In this document: positions 1 to 8,068 of the stretch, in pieces
Position numbering within the stretch: the first letter of the stretch is position 1
Layout of the letters: the number at the start of each line of letters is the position of its first letter
NCBI GenBank assembly: GCA_934204655.1
Contig: CAKPZJ010000011.1
Location: 1-64,000, forward strand
DNA from: an uncultured Prevotella sp.
Lineage (GTDB): Bacteria > Bacteroidota > Bacteroidia > Bacteroidales > Bacteroidaceae
Reading direction: 5' to 3'
DNA: 64,000 nt
Translations under genes and position numbers: made by a program
The notes under the pieces: generated by a model
Told to the model about the DNA's origin: nothing
Database searches by the model: none
The model's input: only the letters and a program-made list of their open reading frames with translations

Positions 1-67
1 ATCTTAAATCTGTCAAAGAACTCTTTCTTCAGTGCCCCGGGAAGTGTTTCGTTCTCGAAAGCGGATG

Positions 68-99
68 CAAAGGTAGGAACTTTTATGACACCAACCAAA
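68..99 (-). promoter_or_regulatory. Putative promoter, possibly of an rRNA operon running leftward
   Basis: On the minus strand TTTG (96-99) stands 20 nt before TAccTTTG (68-75), which matches the Bacteroidetes primary sigma consensus. Downstream (toward position 1) the minus strand reads AAAGAGTTCTTTGACAG. Similar GTTCTTTGACA text is known from rRNA operon leaders of this phylum, so the 16S gene may lie just outside the window. The promoter is seen directly; the rRNA assignment is an inference. Confidence 0.45.
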
Positions 100-173
100 T
101 GTTTTGCAAGAAAAGTTAAGGAAAATCTTCCGCTCTTGACATATATCAAGCCGAAAAGGCACCGCGGGTGGCG

Positions 174-192
174 TACACCTTATTATATATAG
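174..192 (+). repeat. AT motif copy (TACACCTTATTATATATA)
   Basis: This is one of about ten near-identical 18-20 bp copies in the window (repeat family E). Here it reads in the plus direction and is not next to a plus-strand gene. Confidence 0.6.
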
Positions 193-376
193 CGCCCCGG
201 AGAGCAACGGTGGGAAGAATGGGGACGATGGATGGGCAGGAAAATGCAGGGAGGACGGAGTGAGAGAACGTGGGAAATGGTGAAATAAACACCCGGATAA
301 CCATGAACATCATAGGACGAGCCGCGACCATCTTCAGCCTGTTACCCCACCACGCCAGTAGTACAAAGAAGGCCTT

Positions 377-1550
377 TCACTTGTCCAGCAGAACCTGCAA
401 GAACCGCCGGGACTCCTCTTCATTGATCTTGTTGACAAAATGGGGAGTATGCAATATCTCATTAATCGCTTTTCCACTGAACTGCGCCGTTCCCCTTGTC
501 CCTCTTCCCGCCCAAACAGACTGCAAGAGAGTCATCCGCTGCAATGTATCGTGAAACACCGAAGCCAGCACCGTATTAAAAATGCCCCTTTCATCGATGC
601 CAACGAAGAAAAACATAAAAACGGAGTTGTCCCGACCCATACAATTCAGGAACTTGTCGATGTTATAGGCTTTGGGATTAGAGTCAAGATACAGGATTTT
701 AGTCTTGATGTCAGTATAGACATCGGCATCCGCATAATGGCTAACACAGTCGCCCAAATCATTCCGAGTATCATAACTTGGAAGAAGATGTTCCGCCTCT
801 TCCAGATTGCTCAGCAACCTGTTGCGCTCAGCACAATCAGAAGTAATGAGCACCTCGATAAGTCGACCGCGTATATTCACATTGTCTATATGTGACGCTA
901 TCCTGATAGCCTCTTTTACCGCCTCGCACCGGCTCCGCAAGTCTGCCAACAGCGCCTCATAATCAGCCGATGTGACAAACCGAACAGCTCGCTCAGGAGC
1001 TTCGAAAACATTTCTCAGTTCAGCGTCATCCAATACAACTTTCGCCTTATTGGACTTGATATTGTTAGTATTCTCCACCAACCGCTCGATATTTTCCTGC
1101 CATGTAAAAGTCTGATGATACGAGAACAATTCGTCAAAATCAGCAGGAATATTGCGCTTGCCTATCTCGGGCAGTTTCCTTACGAATATTGCCACCCAGG
1201 AAACTGCCCCGGATATTGTCGGCCCGCAAATTCTGGGAGCTATGACTAATCTTATCCAAAAATGTAGTATTGATAAGATAGATGACATTGTCCAGATTCT
1301 TACGCACCAGAACAACGAAACAAGGCATACCGTCATACTTTTCCAGTTTAGACAGCGACAAGACAGCGTTGCTAAAAGCAATATTCTTACTATAGCAGAA
1401 CACCACAGCGAAAGAGTCAGTATGAAACAAAGCCCGCCCATCGCGCGCCATGGCGAAGCGACTGCTAACAGCCGCTATCATCTCGTTCTTAGTACTGATA
1501 TGCTTGTTAACTTCTACAAACTTAACAAATTCGTGTACACTCGGCTCCAT
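377..1550 (-). pseudogene. Type II restriction endonuclease-like gene, frameshifted
   Basis: Two overlapping minus frames make one protein of about 390 residues. The first (start 1550, stop 1140) gives the N-terminal 130 or so residues. The second frame carries the rest (through FDELFSYHQTFTWQ) to the stop at 377. Joining them needs a one-base shift near 1160-1195, around an AAGGAAAC run. The N-terminal part contains a phrase ending in NTTFLDKISHSSQNLR that looks conserved, but I cannot name the nuclease family or point to its catalytic residues. It starts 26 bp downstream of a DNA methyltransferase in the same orientation, the usual layout of a type II restriction-modification pair, which is the main ground for the call. 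The gene is AT-richer than the housekeeping genes to its right, consistent with transfer. The shift may be real inactivation, a programmed shift or a sequencing error. Confidence 0.6.
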
Positions 1551-1576
1551 AGTTCAGAACAATATCGGTCGAGTTT

Positions 1577-2551
1577 CTACTTTCCACCCTTTTTGGACAC
1601 CTTACCGGCCTTCTGGTCGTTTAGCGAGTTTCGCTCCCAGAACACCCCATCCGCATAGCCCTGGATAGTACTGTCCTCCAAGGCGTTCCGAAGCCTCTTG
1701 ACAGCCCAACGGCAGTACTCGCGATTAACCTCCACACCACAATACTTCCGACCAAGTTTACGGGCCACCACCGCAGCCGTCCCACTGCCTAAGAAAGGGT
1801 CAAACACACGGTCACCCGGTTTAGAAGAAGCCAACACCAACTTGGCATACAACTTCTCCGGCTTCTGTGTAGGATGGTCTGTATTCTCAGGCATAGACCA
1901 AAACGGGATACTGATGTCGTCCCAGAAGTTAGACGGATAAGTGATACGGAAATTGCCAGCCTCTGTAGCCTCCCAGTCCTTGGGTTTGCCGTCCACCCTG
2001 TAGGGCGCTATCACCTTACGCTTCATCTTTACCGACTCCACGTCAAAGTAATAGTCCTTGGGGTTCTTCACGGCGAACCAGATGTCCTCCATGGCATTTT
2101 TCCAGTTGGTCTTTGCACCCCGCCCTTTCTCTCTCTGCCAGGTTATCCGATTAACTATCGTAAGCCGTTCCTCGATAACCCGCTGCATAGAAGAGCTACA
2201 TTTCCAGTCGCCACACATGTATAGCGTGCCATTGGGGACCAACTTGTCGCACACCTTATAGAACCAGCTTCGCAGATAGTCCTCGTAGGCTTCCGGCTGC
2301 ATCTTGGCAAACTTTTTCCCATGAAAATTCTTATCCAGATTGTACGGCGGGTCGATGATAATCAGGTCAAAATATTCATTGGGGATGTCGTCTATACAGT
2401 CCATCAGGTCGGCGTTGATAACTACGTCGTCAGCCATCCGTCCCTTTATATCATCAGCCCCGAGGATGAACTTATCCAGCGCCGGAATTTCTTCTTCCGA
2501 CACCGTCAAAGTCCTGTTGCGCCCGGCCCTCACTTTCTCAGTCATAACCAT
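1577..2551 (-). CDS. DNA methyltransferase of a type II restriction-modification system
   Basis: This 324-residue enzyme transfers a methyl group from S-adenosylmethionine to an amino base (adenine N6 or cytosine N4). The catalytic motif DPPYN is at residues 67-71 and the AdoMet-binding motif FLGSGT at 253-258, so the order is catalytic first, cofactor second (beta class, as in M.RsrI). HPTQKPEKL just before the cofactor motif is typical of the family. It lies 26 bp upstream of the frameshifted nuclease-like gene and would protect the host from that partner. A copy of the AT motif sits directly before its ATG. The recognition sequence cannot be read from the protein. With the nuclease broken it could persist as a solitary methyltransferase. 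Confidence 0.92.
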   Translation of the reverse strand: MVMTEKVRAGRNRTLTVSEEEIPALDKFILGADDIKGRMADDVVINADLMDCIDDIPNEYFDLIIIDPPYNLDKNFHGKKFAKMQPEAYEDYLRSWFYKVCDKLVPNGTLYMCGDWKCSSSMQRVIEERLTIVNRITWQREKGRGAKTNWKNAMEDIWFAVKNPKDYYFDVESVKMKRKVIAPYRVDGKPKDWEATEAGNFRITYPSNFWDDISIPFWSMPENTDHPTQKPEKLYAKLVLASSKPGDRVFDPFLGSGTAAVVARKLGRKYCGVEVNREYCRWAVKRLRNALEDSTIQGYADGVFWERNSLNDQKAGKVSKKGGK

Positions 2552-2552
2552 C

Positions 2553-2571
2553 TATACATTATTATATATTA
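2553..2571 (-). repeat. AT motif abutting the methyltransferase start
   Basis: On the minus strand TAATATATAATAATGTATA ends next to the ATG at 2551. It is the reverse orientation of the motif found before purT and the acyltransferase gene. Confidence 0.55.
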
Positions 2572-2632
2572 CTATCGCCCCTGCCCCACTCTTCGCCATA
2601 GTGGACGAGGCAGCAACCATCTCAGCCACACC

Positions 2633-3640
2633 TCAGAACTGCTCCAGGATGGCTATACGCTTAGCCGTGTCGGGATGCGTACTGAAGAGCGAGTCCAGGA
2701 AACCCATCATACCACTGGCCATAGCCATAGGGTGTATGATGAAGAGCTGGGCCACATCCTGCCGCTGCACATTCTGCAAACCGGGATGAGCCGAAATCTT
2801 GCGCAGGGCCGCGGCCAAGGCCAGCGGATTGCCACAGAGTTCGGCACCACCGGCATCGGCCATATACTCGCGCTTACGCGAAATGGCAAACCGTGTAATC
2901 AGGGTGAAGAAGTAGGCCACGGCACAGCACACCACACCCACCAAGAGCACGGCGATGATGCCCAGTCCACTATTGCGTTCATCGTCGCTACGCCGATGCC
3001 CCATTCCACCGTAAATAAATGAGTTGTACATCATCTGCACCACTAAGCTCATCACCGTAGAGATGATGCCCACGAAGACGATGCTGGTAATAAGCACCCG
3101 GGTATCGCGGTTGCGTATATGCGTAAGCTCGTGACCTATCACGCCAGCCAGTTCATCATCGTTGAGCACTTTGAGCAACCCCGTCGTCACCGTCACGGTA
3201 TAGCTATTACGATCTATGCCACTGGCAAAGGCATTGAGCTGCGGGTCGTCCACGATGTTTATCTTGGGCATATCCATATTGCAGGTCATGCAGAGGTTCT
3301 CCACTATATTGTACACCCGCGGGTTCTCCCTGCGTTCCAGCGGACGCGCCCCCGTGGCATGGCGTACCATGGCGGCATTAGAGAAATAAGCCACGGCAAA
3401 CCACACTCCTACGATGCCCACCACCCAGGGCAGCACCGACAGGAAGTAAGCATTTACCGTAGCCTCATCGAGTTGATGTACCACGTTGCCGTAAGCGTCA
3501 TAATAGCCATTGCCTAAATAGTTGACCAGCGCCAGGAACACCCACACGGTGGCCAGGATAATAAGAGGAAACGCCAATAAGAGCAACACACTGCGCATGT
3601 TGTTGCGCCTTATCTGCGTCATCATGCCTACATACTGCAT
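2633..3640 (-). CDS. M48 family zinc metalloprotease (HtpX-like)
   Basis: This 335-residue membrane protease belongs to the M48/HtpX family, which degrades misfolded membrane proteins. The zinc motif HELTH is at residues 170-174 with the flanking GHELTHIRNRD text. Hydrophobic segments lie near residues 17-42 and 67-88 and two more follow the active site. The distal part contains SRKREYMADAGGAEL, the third-ligand region. I keep the start at 3640 because MQYVGMMTQIRRNN resembles the N-terminus of Bacteroides homologues. It begins 4 bp after the lemA stop, so the two genes form an operon, a common pairing. Its catalytic face is probably cytoplasmic, as in HtpX. Confidence 0.93.
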   Translation of the reverse strand: MQYVGMMTQIRRNNMRSVLLLLAFPLIILATVWVFLALVNYLGNGYYDAYGNVVHQLDEATVNAYFLSVLPWVVGIVGVWFAVAYFSNAAMVRHATGARPLERRENPRVYNIVENLCMTCNMDMPKINIVDDPQLNAFASGIDRNSYTVTVTTGLLKVLNDDELAGVIGHELTHIRNRDTRVLITSIVFVGIISTVMSLVVQMMYNSFIYGGMGHRRSDDERNSGLGIIAVLLVGVVCCAVAYFFTLITRFAISRKREYMADAGGAELCGNPLALAAALRKISAHPGLQNVQRQDVAQLFIIHPMAMASGMMGFLDSLFSTHPDTAKRIAILEQF

Positions 3641-3644
3641 GGGC

Positions 3645-4205
3645 TCAGAACTTTATCTCGGGAGCCTTATCCAGTGTGGCGCGGTCGGCCTGAGGCACCT
3701 CGAACATAGGCTCGCGGTGGAAGCCGAACATACTGGCGAAGATGTTAGACGGAAAGGTCTGCACGGCATTATTCAGTTCGCGCGTGGCCGAGTTGAAGAA
3801 GCGCCTTACGGCAGCCAACTTATTCTCTATATCGGCTATCTCGGTCTGCAACTGCATAAAGTTCTGGTTGGCCTTCAGCTCAGGGTATGCCTCGACCTGC
3901 ACCTTCAGTCCGGCCAGCGCACTGGTCAGCGCGTTGTCGGCCGCTATCTTGTCGTTGATGGTGGTAGCCCCCATGGCTGCCGTACGAGCCTCGGTAAGCC
4001 GCTGCAGAGTCTGCTGCTCATGGGCAGCGTAGCCCTTTACGGTAGCCACCAGCTGCGGCACCAGGTCATAACGCTGCTTGAGCTGCACATCTATATTGGC
4101 GAAAGCATTTTCACGGTTGTTGCGCAGTCTCACCAGATTGTTGTACATGCCCACGAGCCACAGCACGATGAGCACCACTACTACTAAAACGATAATCCAA
4201 GTCAT
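3645..4205 (-). CDS. lemA: LemA family protein
   Basis: This 186-residue protein has one N-terminal membrane anchor (residues 3-20, very rich in Val, Leu and Ile) followed by a long helical domain with the family phrases MYNNLVRLRN, ENAFANIDVQLKQRYDLVPQLV and ELKANQNFMQLQTEIADIENKLAAVR. Its biochemical role is not established. It is often encoded beside an M48 protease, as here with a 4-bp gap, which suggests a shared role in envelope quality control. A full-consensus promoter lies 30 bp upstream at 4236-4266. Confidence 0.93.
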   Translation of the reverse strand: MTWIIVLVVVVLIVLWLVGMYNNLVRLRNNRENAFANIDVQLKQRYDLVPQLVATVKGYAAHEQQTLQRLTEARTAAMGATTINDKIAADNALTSALAGLKVQVEAYPELKANQNFMQLQTEIADIENKLAAVRRFFNSATRELNNAVQTFPSNIFASMFGFHREPMFEVPQADRATLDKAPEIKF

Positions 4206-4235
4206 TCTACTTATTATTTTTAATGATTACGTCGT

Positions 4236-4266
4236 CAAAGTTAGTGCAAATAATACAGCGGGCAAA
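4236..4266 (-). promoter_or_regulatory. Bacteroidetes-type promoter of the lemA operon
   Basis: On the minus strand TTTG (4263-4266), 19 nt, then TAacTTTG (4236-4243). This matches the consensus exactly, with lemA ATG at 4205. Confidence 0.8.
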
Positions 4267-4443
4267 GTAAACGCCCTTAATTTTTACGAACAAACAAGAA
4301 AAAGTGCTACACACATCCGCCGCTACGATCGTCACGGCAACCGTAATCGTCTCGGGAGAGGCCAAGACTGCTACAGAAAGCCGAAAGAGTGTCCCCCATT
4401 CCTGCCAACCGCCTACCACGCTCATGGCCATCCCTACAGGCTC

Positions 4444-4462
4444 TATATATAATAAGGTATAG
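4444..4462 (-). repeat. AT motif copy upstream of lemA
   Basis: TATATATAATAAGGTATAG on the plus strand; it reads as TATACCTTATTATATATA toward lemA on the minus strand. Confidence 0.6.
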
Positions 4463-4519
4463 AGATGGAGCCACATATTCCATACTCAAGAAGATAGCTC
4501 CGCCGTTCCTCGTGGTCAT

Positions 4520-4585
4520 AAAATAGGTGGTACCTCTGCCATCTGAGCAAGCTCATGCCACTCGGTTTGCTCTATTTTTCTGTAA
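4520..4585 (+). repeat. Repeat A copy (degenerate)
   Basis: It contains the core CCATCTGAGCAAGCTCATGCC shared with the copies near 20.8, 26.4 and 27.0 kb, framed by ATAGGTGGTACCTC and CGGTTTGCTCTATTTT. The promoter-like half at its left end is degraded. Confidence 0.6.
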
Positions 4586-4631
4586 AATTGTCACTTTTTA
4601 AGTTTATTAGTTATTTGAAAAGTAGTTTTCT

Positions 4632-4662
4632 TTTGCCAATTAAGATAAATAAATTACTTTTG
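4632..4662 (+). promoter_or_regulatory. Bacteroidetes-type promoter
   Basis: TTTG (4632-4635), 19 nt, TAcTTTTG (4655-4662), followed 32 bp later by the ATG at 4695. Confidence 0.85.
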
Positions 4663-4694
4663 CATCGTGATTAATAACCAGATATACCATCATT

Positions 4695-5567
4695 ATGAAT
4701 AAGAAAGTACTTATCCCCGTGATAGTTGTAGTCATGTTGCTCGCAGGAGGTATCGTGTACCTCACCCTGAGCCTCAACCAGCAGAAGCAGCAGAACCAGG
4801 CCATGCAGGAGCTGGCCGAGATAGACAAGAAGGAAATGGAGAACGAGTACCAGCAGTTTGCCAACCAGTATAGCGAGATGAAGACGAAGATAAACAACGA
4901 CTCCATCGTCGCCCAGCTTACTGCCGAACAGGAAAAGACACAGCGCCTGCTTCAGGAGCTCAAGGACACCAAGAGCACCGATGCCCGCGAGATAGCCCGT
5001 CTCAAGAAGGAGCTGGCCACGGTACGTGCCGTGCTGCGTAGCTACGTGCTCGAGATTGACTCGCTTAACCGTCTCAACCAGAATCTTACTGCCGAGAACA
5101 CCCGCGTCAAGGGCCAGTACGAGGAAGCTACCCGCCAGATAGAGGGTCTCAACTCCGAGAAAGCCACCCTCTCTGAGAAAGTAGCCATAGCAGCCCAGCT
5201 CGATGCTATCGGCATCAGCGTGGTGCCTGTCGACAAGCGCGGGCACGCCACCAAGAAGATTAAGAAGTGCAAAGCTATCCAGGTCAACTTCAGCCTGGCC
5301 AAGAACGTCACTGCCGCCAGTGGCATAAAAACTATCTACGTACGTATCACCTCGCCTACAGGCGGCCTGTTAGGCGGAGCTGGTTCCTTCAATTACGAGA
5401 ACCGTTCCCTTCAGGCTTCTATGAAGAAGACGGTAGAGTATGGCGGTCAGGAAACTCCCGTAACACTCTTCTGGAACGTTACCCAGGCCCTGGTCGAGGG
5501 CACCTATAACGTCAGTATCTTTGCCGACGGCAATATGATAGGCTCTAAGAACTACACATTCAATTAA
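4695..5567 (+). CDS. Membrane-anchored coiled-coil protein of unknown function
   Basis: The 290-residue product has a short basic N-terminus, one hydrophobic segment (residues 5-27), a long Gln/Glu/Lys/Leu-rich coiled coil (about 30-175) and a C-terminal region (about 180-290) with a beta-sandwich look (AIQVNFSLAKN, IKTIYVRITSP, EGTYNVSIFADG). I recognise it as a type found in many Bacteroidales but with no assigned function. The topology suggests an inner-membrane anchor with the coiled coil in the periplasm. The exporter gene tolC begins 5 bp after its stop, so it is probably co-transcribed with the efflux operon and could serve that machine, but this is only context. It has its own full-consensus promoter. 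Confidence 0.85.
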   Translation: MNKKVLIPVIVVVMLLAGGIVYLTLSLNQQKQQNQAMQELAEIDKKEMENEYQQFANQYSEMKTKINNDSIVAQLTAEQEKTQRLLQELKDTKSTDAREIARLKKELATVRAVLRSYVLEIDSLNRLNQNLTAENTRVKGQYEEATRQIEGLNSEKATLSEKVAIAAQLDAIGISVVPVDKRGHATKKIKKCKAIQVNFSLAKNVTAASGIKTIYVRITSPTGGLLGGAGSFNYENRSLQASMKKTVEYGGQETPVTLFWNVTQALVEGTYNVSIFADGNMIGSKNYTFN

Positions 5568-5572
5568 CAAGC

Positions 5573-7060
5573 ATGACAAGGCTATTAGTATTAGTAATAT
5601 TGATGGGGTGCATGCCCTTCGCCCACGCCCAGCAGCCGCTCTCGCTCGACAGTTGCCGTGCGCTGGCCCTGCGCAACAACAAGCAGCTCAATATAGCCAA
5701 GCTCAAACAGGACGTGGCACGCTACACGCGCAAGGCTGCACGCACCAAGTATCTCCCCAAGGTCGACGTGGCCGGCGGATACGAGTTTTTCAGCAAGGAA
5801 ATATCGCTGCTCAACAGCCAGCAGAAGTCGGCTTTCAACGGACTGGGGTCTAACGCCATCAACGGACTGGGCTCCGATCTGAGCGGTCTGCTCACCAACA
5901 TGGCCCAGCAGGGCATTATCACCCCCGAGATGGCCCAGCAGTTGGGTGGCATGTTCAACAAGATGGCCCCGCAACTCTCTGAGACCGGCAACCAGTTGGG
6001 CCAGGCCATCACCGATGCCTTCAAGACCGACACCAAGAACATCTGGTCGGGGGCCGTCATGCTGCGCCAACCCATCTTCATGGGCGGAGCCATCATGGCC
6101 GCCAACAAGATAGCCGACCTGTCCGAGCAGATGGCCGCCAGCGACTTGGCGCTCCAGCAGCAGTCTACCCTATACGACATAGACCAGGCCTACTGGATGG
6201 TGGTGTCCTTGCGCCAGAAAGAGCAGCTCGCCCACAGCTACCGCGACCTGGTTAAGAAGCTGAGCAACGACGTCAACAAGATGATTAAGCAGGGTGTGGC
6301 CACCAAGGCCGATGGCCTGAAGGTAGATGTCAAGGTCAACGAGGCCGACATGCAGGTTACCCAGGTCGAGGACGGCCTGGTACTGGCCCGCATGCTTCTC
6401 TGCCAGCTGTGTGGGCTCCCCATGGACAGCCCCATCACCCTGGCCGACGAGAACAGCAAGAGCCTGAGTCCCTCGCTCACCGACAGCTATGCCGCCACCG
6501 ACACCACCTACGCCGCGCGCCCCGAGATACAACTGTTGGAACAGGCTATCGGCATCAGCGAGCAGACCACCCGTCTGGTCAGGGCCGCCTATCTGCCCCA
6601 TGTTGCCCTCACCGGCGGATACCTTATTAGCAACCCCAACGTGTTCAACGGCTTTGAGCGCAAGTTTGCCGGTGTATGGAACGTGGGGGTCCTGGTACAG
6701 ATACCCGTATGGAACTGGTTCGAGGGAAGCTACAAGGTGCGTGCCTCCAAGACCGCCACGGCCATAGCCACCATGCAACTGAGCGACGTGCGCCAGAAGG
6801 TGGGCCTGCAGATAGCTCAGAGCCAGTTCAAGCTCAAGGAGGCTGTCAAGAAGTACAACATGGCCACACAGAACATGAAGAGTGCCGAGGAAAACCTACG
6901 CTGCGCCAACATGGGATTTAAAGAGGGCGTCATGGAGGTAACCGATGTCATGACCGCGCAGACCGCGTGGCAGATGGCACAAAGCCAGAAGATAGACGCC
7001 GAGGTGGGCATCAAGCTATCACAGGTAAACGTAAAGAAAGCATTAGGTATATTAAACTGA
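5573..7060 (+). CDS. TolC family outer-membrane efflux protein
   Basis: This 495-residue protein is the outer-membrane exit channel of a tripartite exporter. A signal peptide is visible (MTRLLVLVILMGCMPFAHA, cleavage after residue 19). The two outer-membrane-efflux repeats are seen as long amphipathic helices around residues 25-240 and 290-490, with LSLDSCRALALRNNKQL at the start of the mature protein and MTAQTAWQMAQSQKIDAEVG near the end. A Gly/Asn/Gln/Met-rich insert (about 85-150) separates the first strand region from the helices. It is followed after 7 bp by the HlyD-type adaptor and then two permeases, so it is the first component of this exporter operon. Confidence 0.93.
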   Translation: MTRLLVLVILMGCMPFAHAQQPLSLDSCRALALRNNKQLNIAKLKQDVARYTRKAARTKYLPKVDVAGGYEFFSKEISLLNSQQKSAFNGLGSNAINGLGSDLSGLLTNMAQQGIITPEMAQQLGGMFNKMAPQLSETGNQLGQAITDAFKTDTKNIWSGAVMLRQPIFMGGAIMAANKIADLSEQMAASDLALQQQSTLYDIDQAYWMVVSLRQKEQLAHSYRDLVKKLSNDVNKMIKQGVATKADGLKVDVKVNEADMQVTQVEDGLVLARMLLCQLCGLPMDSPITLADENSKSLSPSLTDSYAATDTTYAARPEIQLLEQAIGISEQTTRLVRAAYLPHVALTGGYLISNPNVFNGFERKFAGVWNVGVLVQIPVWNWFEGSYKVRASKTATAIATMQLSDVRQKVGLQIAQSQFKLKEAVKKYNMATQNMKSAEENLRCANMGFKEGVMEVTDVMTAQTAWQMAQSQKIDAEVGIKLSQVNVKKALGILN

Positions 7061-7067
7061 AAAGAAT

Positions 7068-8054
7068 ATGTCAGCTAAAACACAACATAACAACATTCTG
7101 CTCGCCGTCATAGGCTTCACGGCTGTAGTATTCATTGTGGCCCTCATAGGTTTCTTTACCATAGGGCACGAACCCGAGATTATCCAGGGAGAGGTCGAAG
7201 TGTCAGAGTACAGGGTCTCCAGCAAACTGCCGGGCCGCATCGTAGAGCTGCGTGTCAAGGAGGGCGACTTCGTACATGTAGGCGATACCCTGGCCATCCT
7301 CGAAGTGCCCGAGGTAGACGCCCAGAAAAAGGTAGCCGAGGCTACCGGTGAGGCTACCCAGGCCGTACAGAGTCTTACGGATGCCGGGGCGCGCAAAGAG
7401 CAGATACAGGGTGCCTACGAACTGTTTCAGCAGGCGCGGGCAGCCAGCGATATAGCCCAGAAGACCTACACCCGCATGCAGAACCTATACAATGAGGGCG
7501 TCATCAGCGGTCAGAAGCGCGACGAAGCCTTTGCGGCCTACAAGGCCACCGAGGCCCAGGTCAAGGCAGCCCAGAGCCAGTACGACATGGCCCGCAACGG
7601 GGCCCGCCGCCAGGAGAAGGAGATAGCTGCCAAGAACGCCCAGGCAGCCCGTAGCGCTGTTGACGTGGTCAGTTCGCTGCTCCGCGAGACGGTACAAGTG
7701 GCCCAGGTCGAGGGCGAGGTGAGCGAGGTCTATCCCAAGGTAGGCGAGCTGGTCGGCATGGGCTCTCCCATTATGACCATCTCCATGATGAGCGACCTCT
7801 GGGGAACCTTCAACATCCGCGAGGACCAGTTGGAGGGCATGAAGGTGGGCGACACCTTCAGCGCCTACTGTCCCGCGTTCAACAAGACCCTCAAGCTGCG
7901 CGTCTTCTATATACACGACCAGGGCAGCTATGCCGTATGGAAAGCCACGAAGACCAATGGCCAGTACGACCTCAAGACTTTCGAGGTCAAGGCACGTCCC
8001 GTAAATCGTTTTGACGGTCTGCGTCCCGGCATGAGCCTTATCCGCAAGGACTAA
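7068..8054 (+). CDS. HlyD family periplasmic adaptor subunit
   Basis: This 328-residue protein links an inner-membrane permease to the TolC channel. One membrane segment (residues 11-30) is followed by a biotinyl-lipoyl-like half motif (SSKLPGRIVELRVKEGDFVHVGDTLA, residues 51-76), a coiled-coil hairpin of about 110 residues rich in Ala/Gln/Lys and the second half motif (VEGEVSEVYPKVGELVGMGSPIMTI). The C-terminal beta-barrel includes DLWGTFNIREDQLEGMKVGD. It belongs to the same operon as the TolC and the two ABC-2 permeases, like E. coli YhiI/YbhG arrangements. The substrate is unknown. Confidence 0.93.
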   Translation: MSAKTQHNNILLAVIGFTAVVFIVALIGFFTIGHEPEIIQGEVEVSEYRVSSKLPGRIVELRVKEGDFVHVGDTLAILEVPEVDAQKKVAEATGEATQAVQSLTDAGARKEQIQGAYELFQQARAASDIAQKTYTRMQNLYNEGVISGQKRDEAFAAYKATEAQVKAAQSQYDMARNGARRQEKEIAAKNAQAARSAVDVVSSLLRETVQVAQVEGEVSEVYPKVGELVGMGSPIMTISMMSDLWGTFNIREDQLEGMKVGDTFSAYCPAFNKTLKLRVFYIHDQGSYAVWKATKTNGQYDLKTFEVKARPVNRFDGLRPGMSLIRKD

Positions 8055-8068
8055 ACACATACGGCGGC

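Larger units (their letters stand above)
1..376. other. Left-edge noncoding region
   Basis: I see no convincing coding region here. On the minus strand a TAccTTTG box at 68-75 is followed toward the window edge by the text AAAGAGTTCTTTGACAG, which resembles the leader that precedes 16S rRNA genes in Bacteroidetes. The rest, up to the restriction gene end at 377, holds one copy of the AT motif (174-192) and a degenerate stretch rich in ATGGG-like words near 215-305. The short reading frames crossing it on both strands overlap one another and have no family resemblance. Confidence 0.5.
4206..4694. other. Intergenic region between divergent lemA and coiled-coil gene
   Basis: No gene seen. It contains the lemA promoter (4236-4266), one AT motif copy (4444-4462), a degenerate copy of repeat A (about 4520-4585, with CCATCTGAGCAAGCTCATGCC) and the promoter of the rightward gene (4632-4662). 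Confidence 0.7.

Noticed and set aside
440-895. Plus-strand frame of 151 residues in the restriction gene
   Set aside because: It is opposite the continuous second frame of the nuclease-like gene, which has better coding character.
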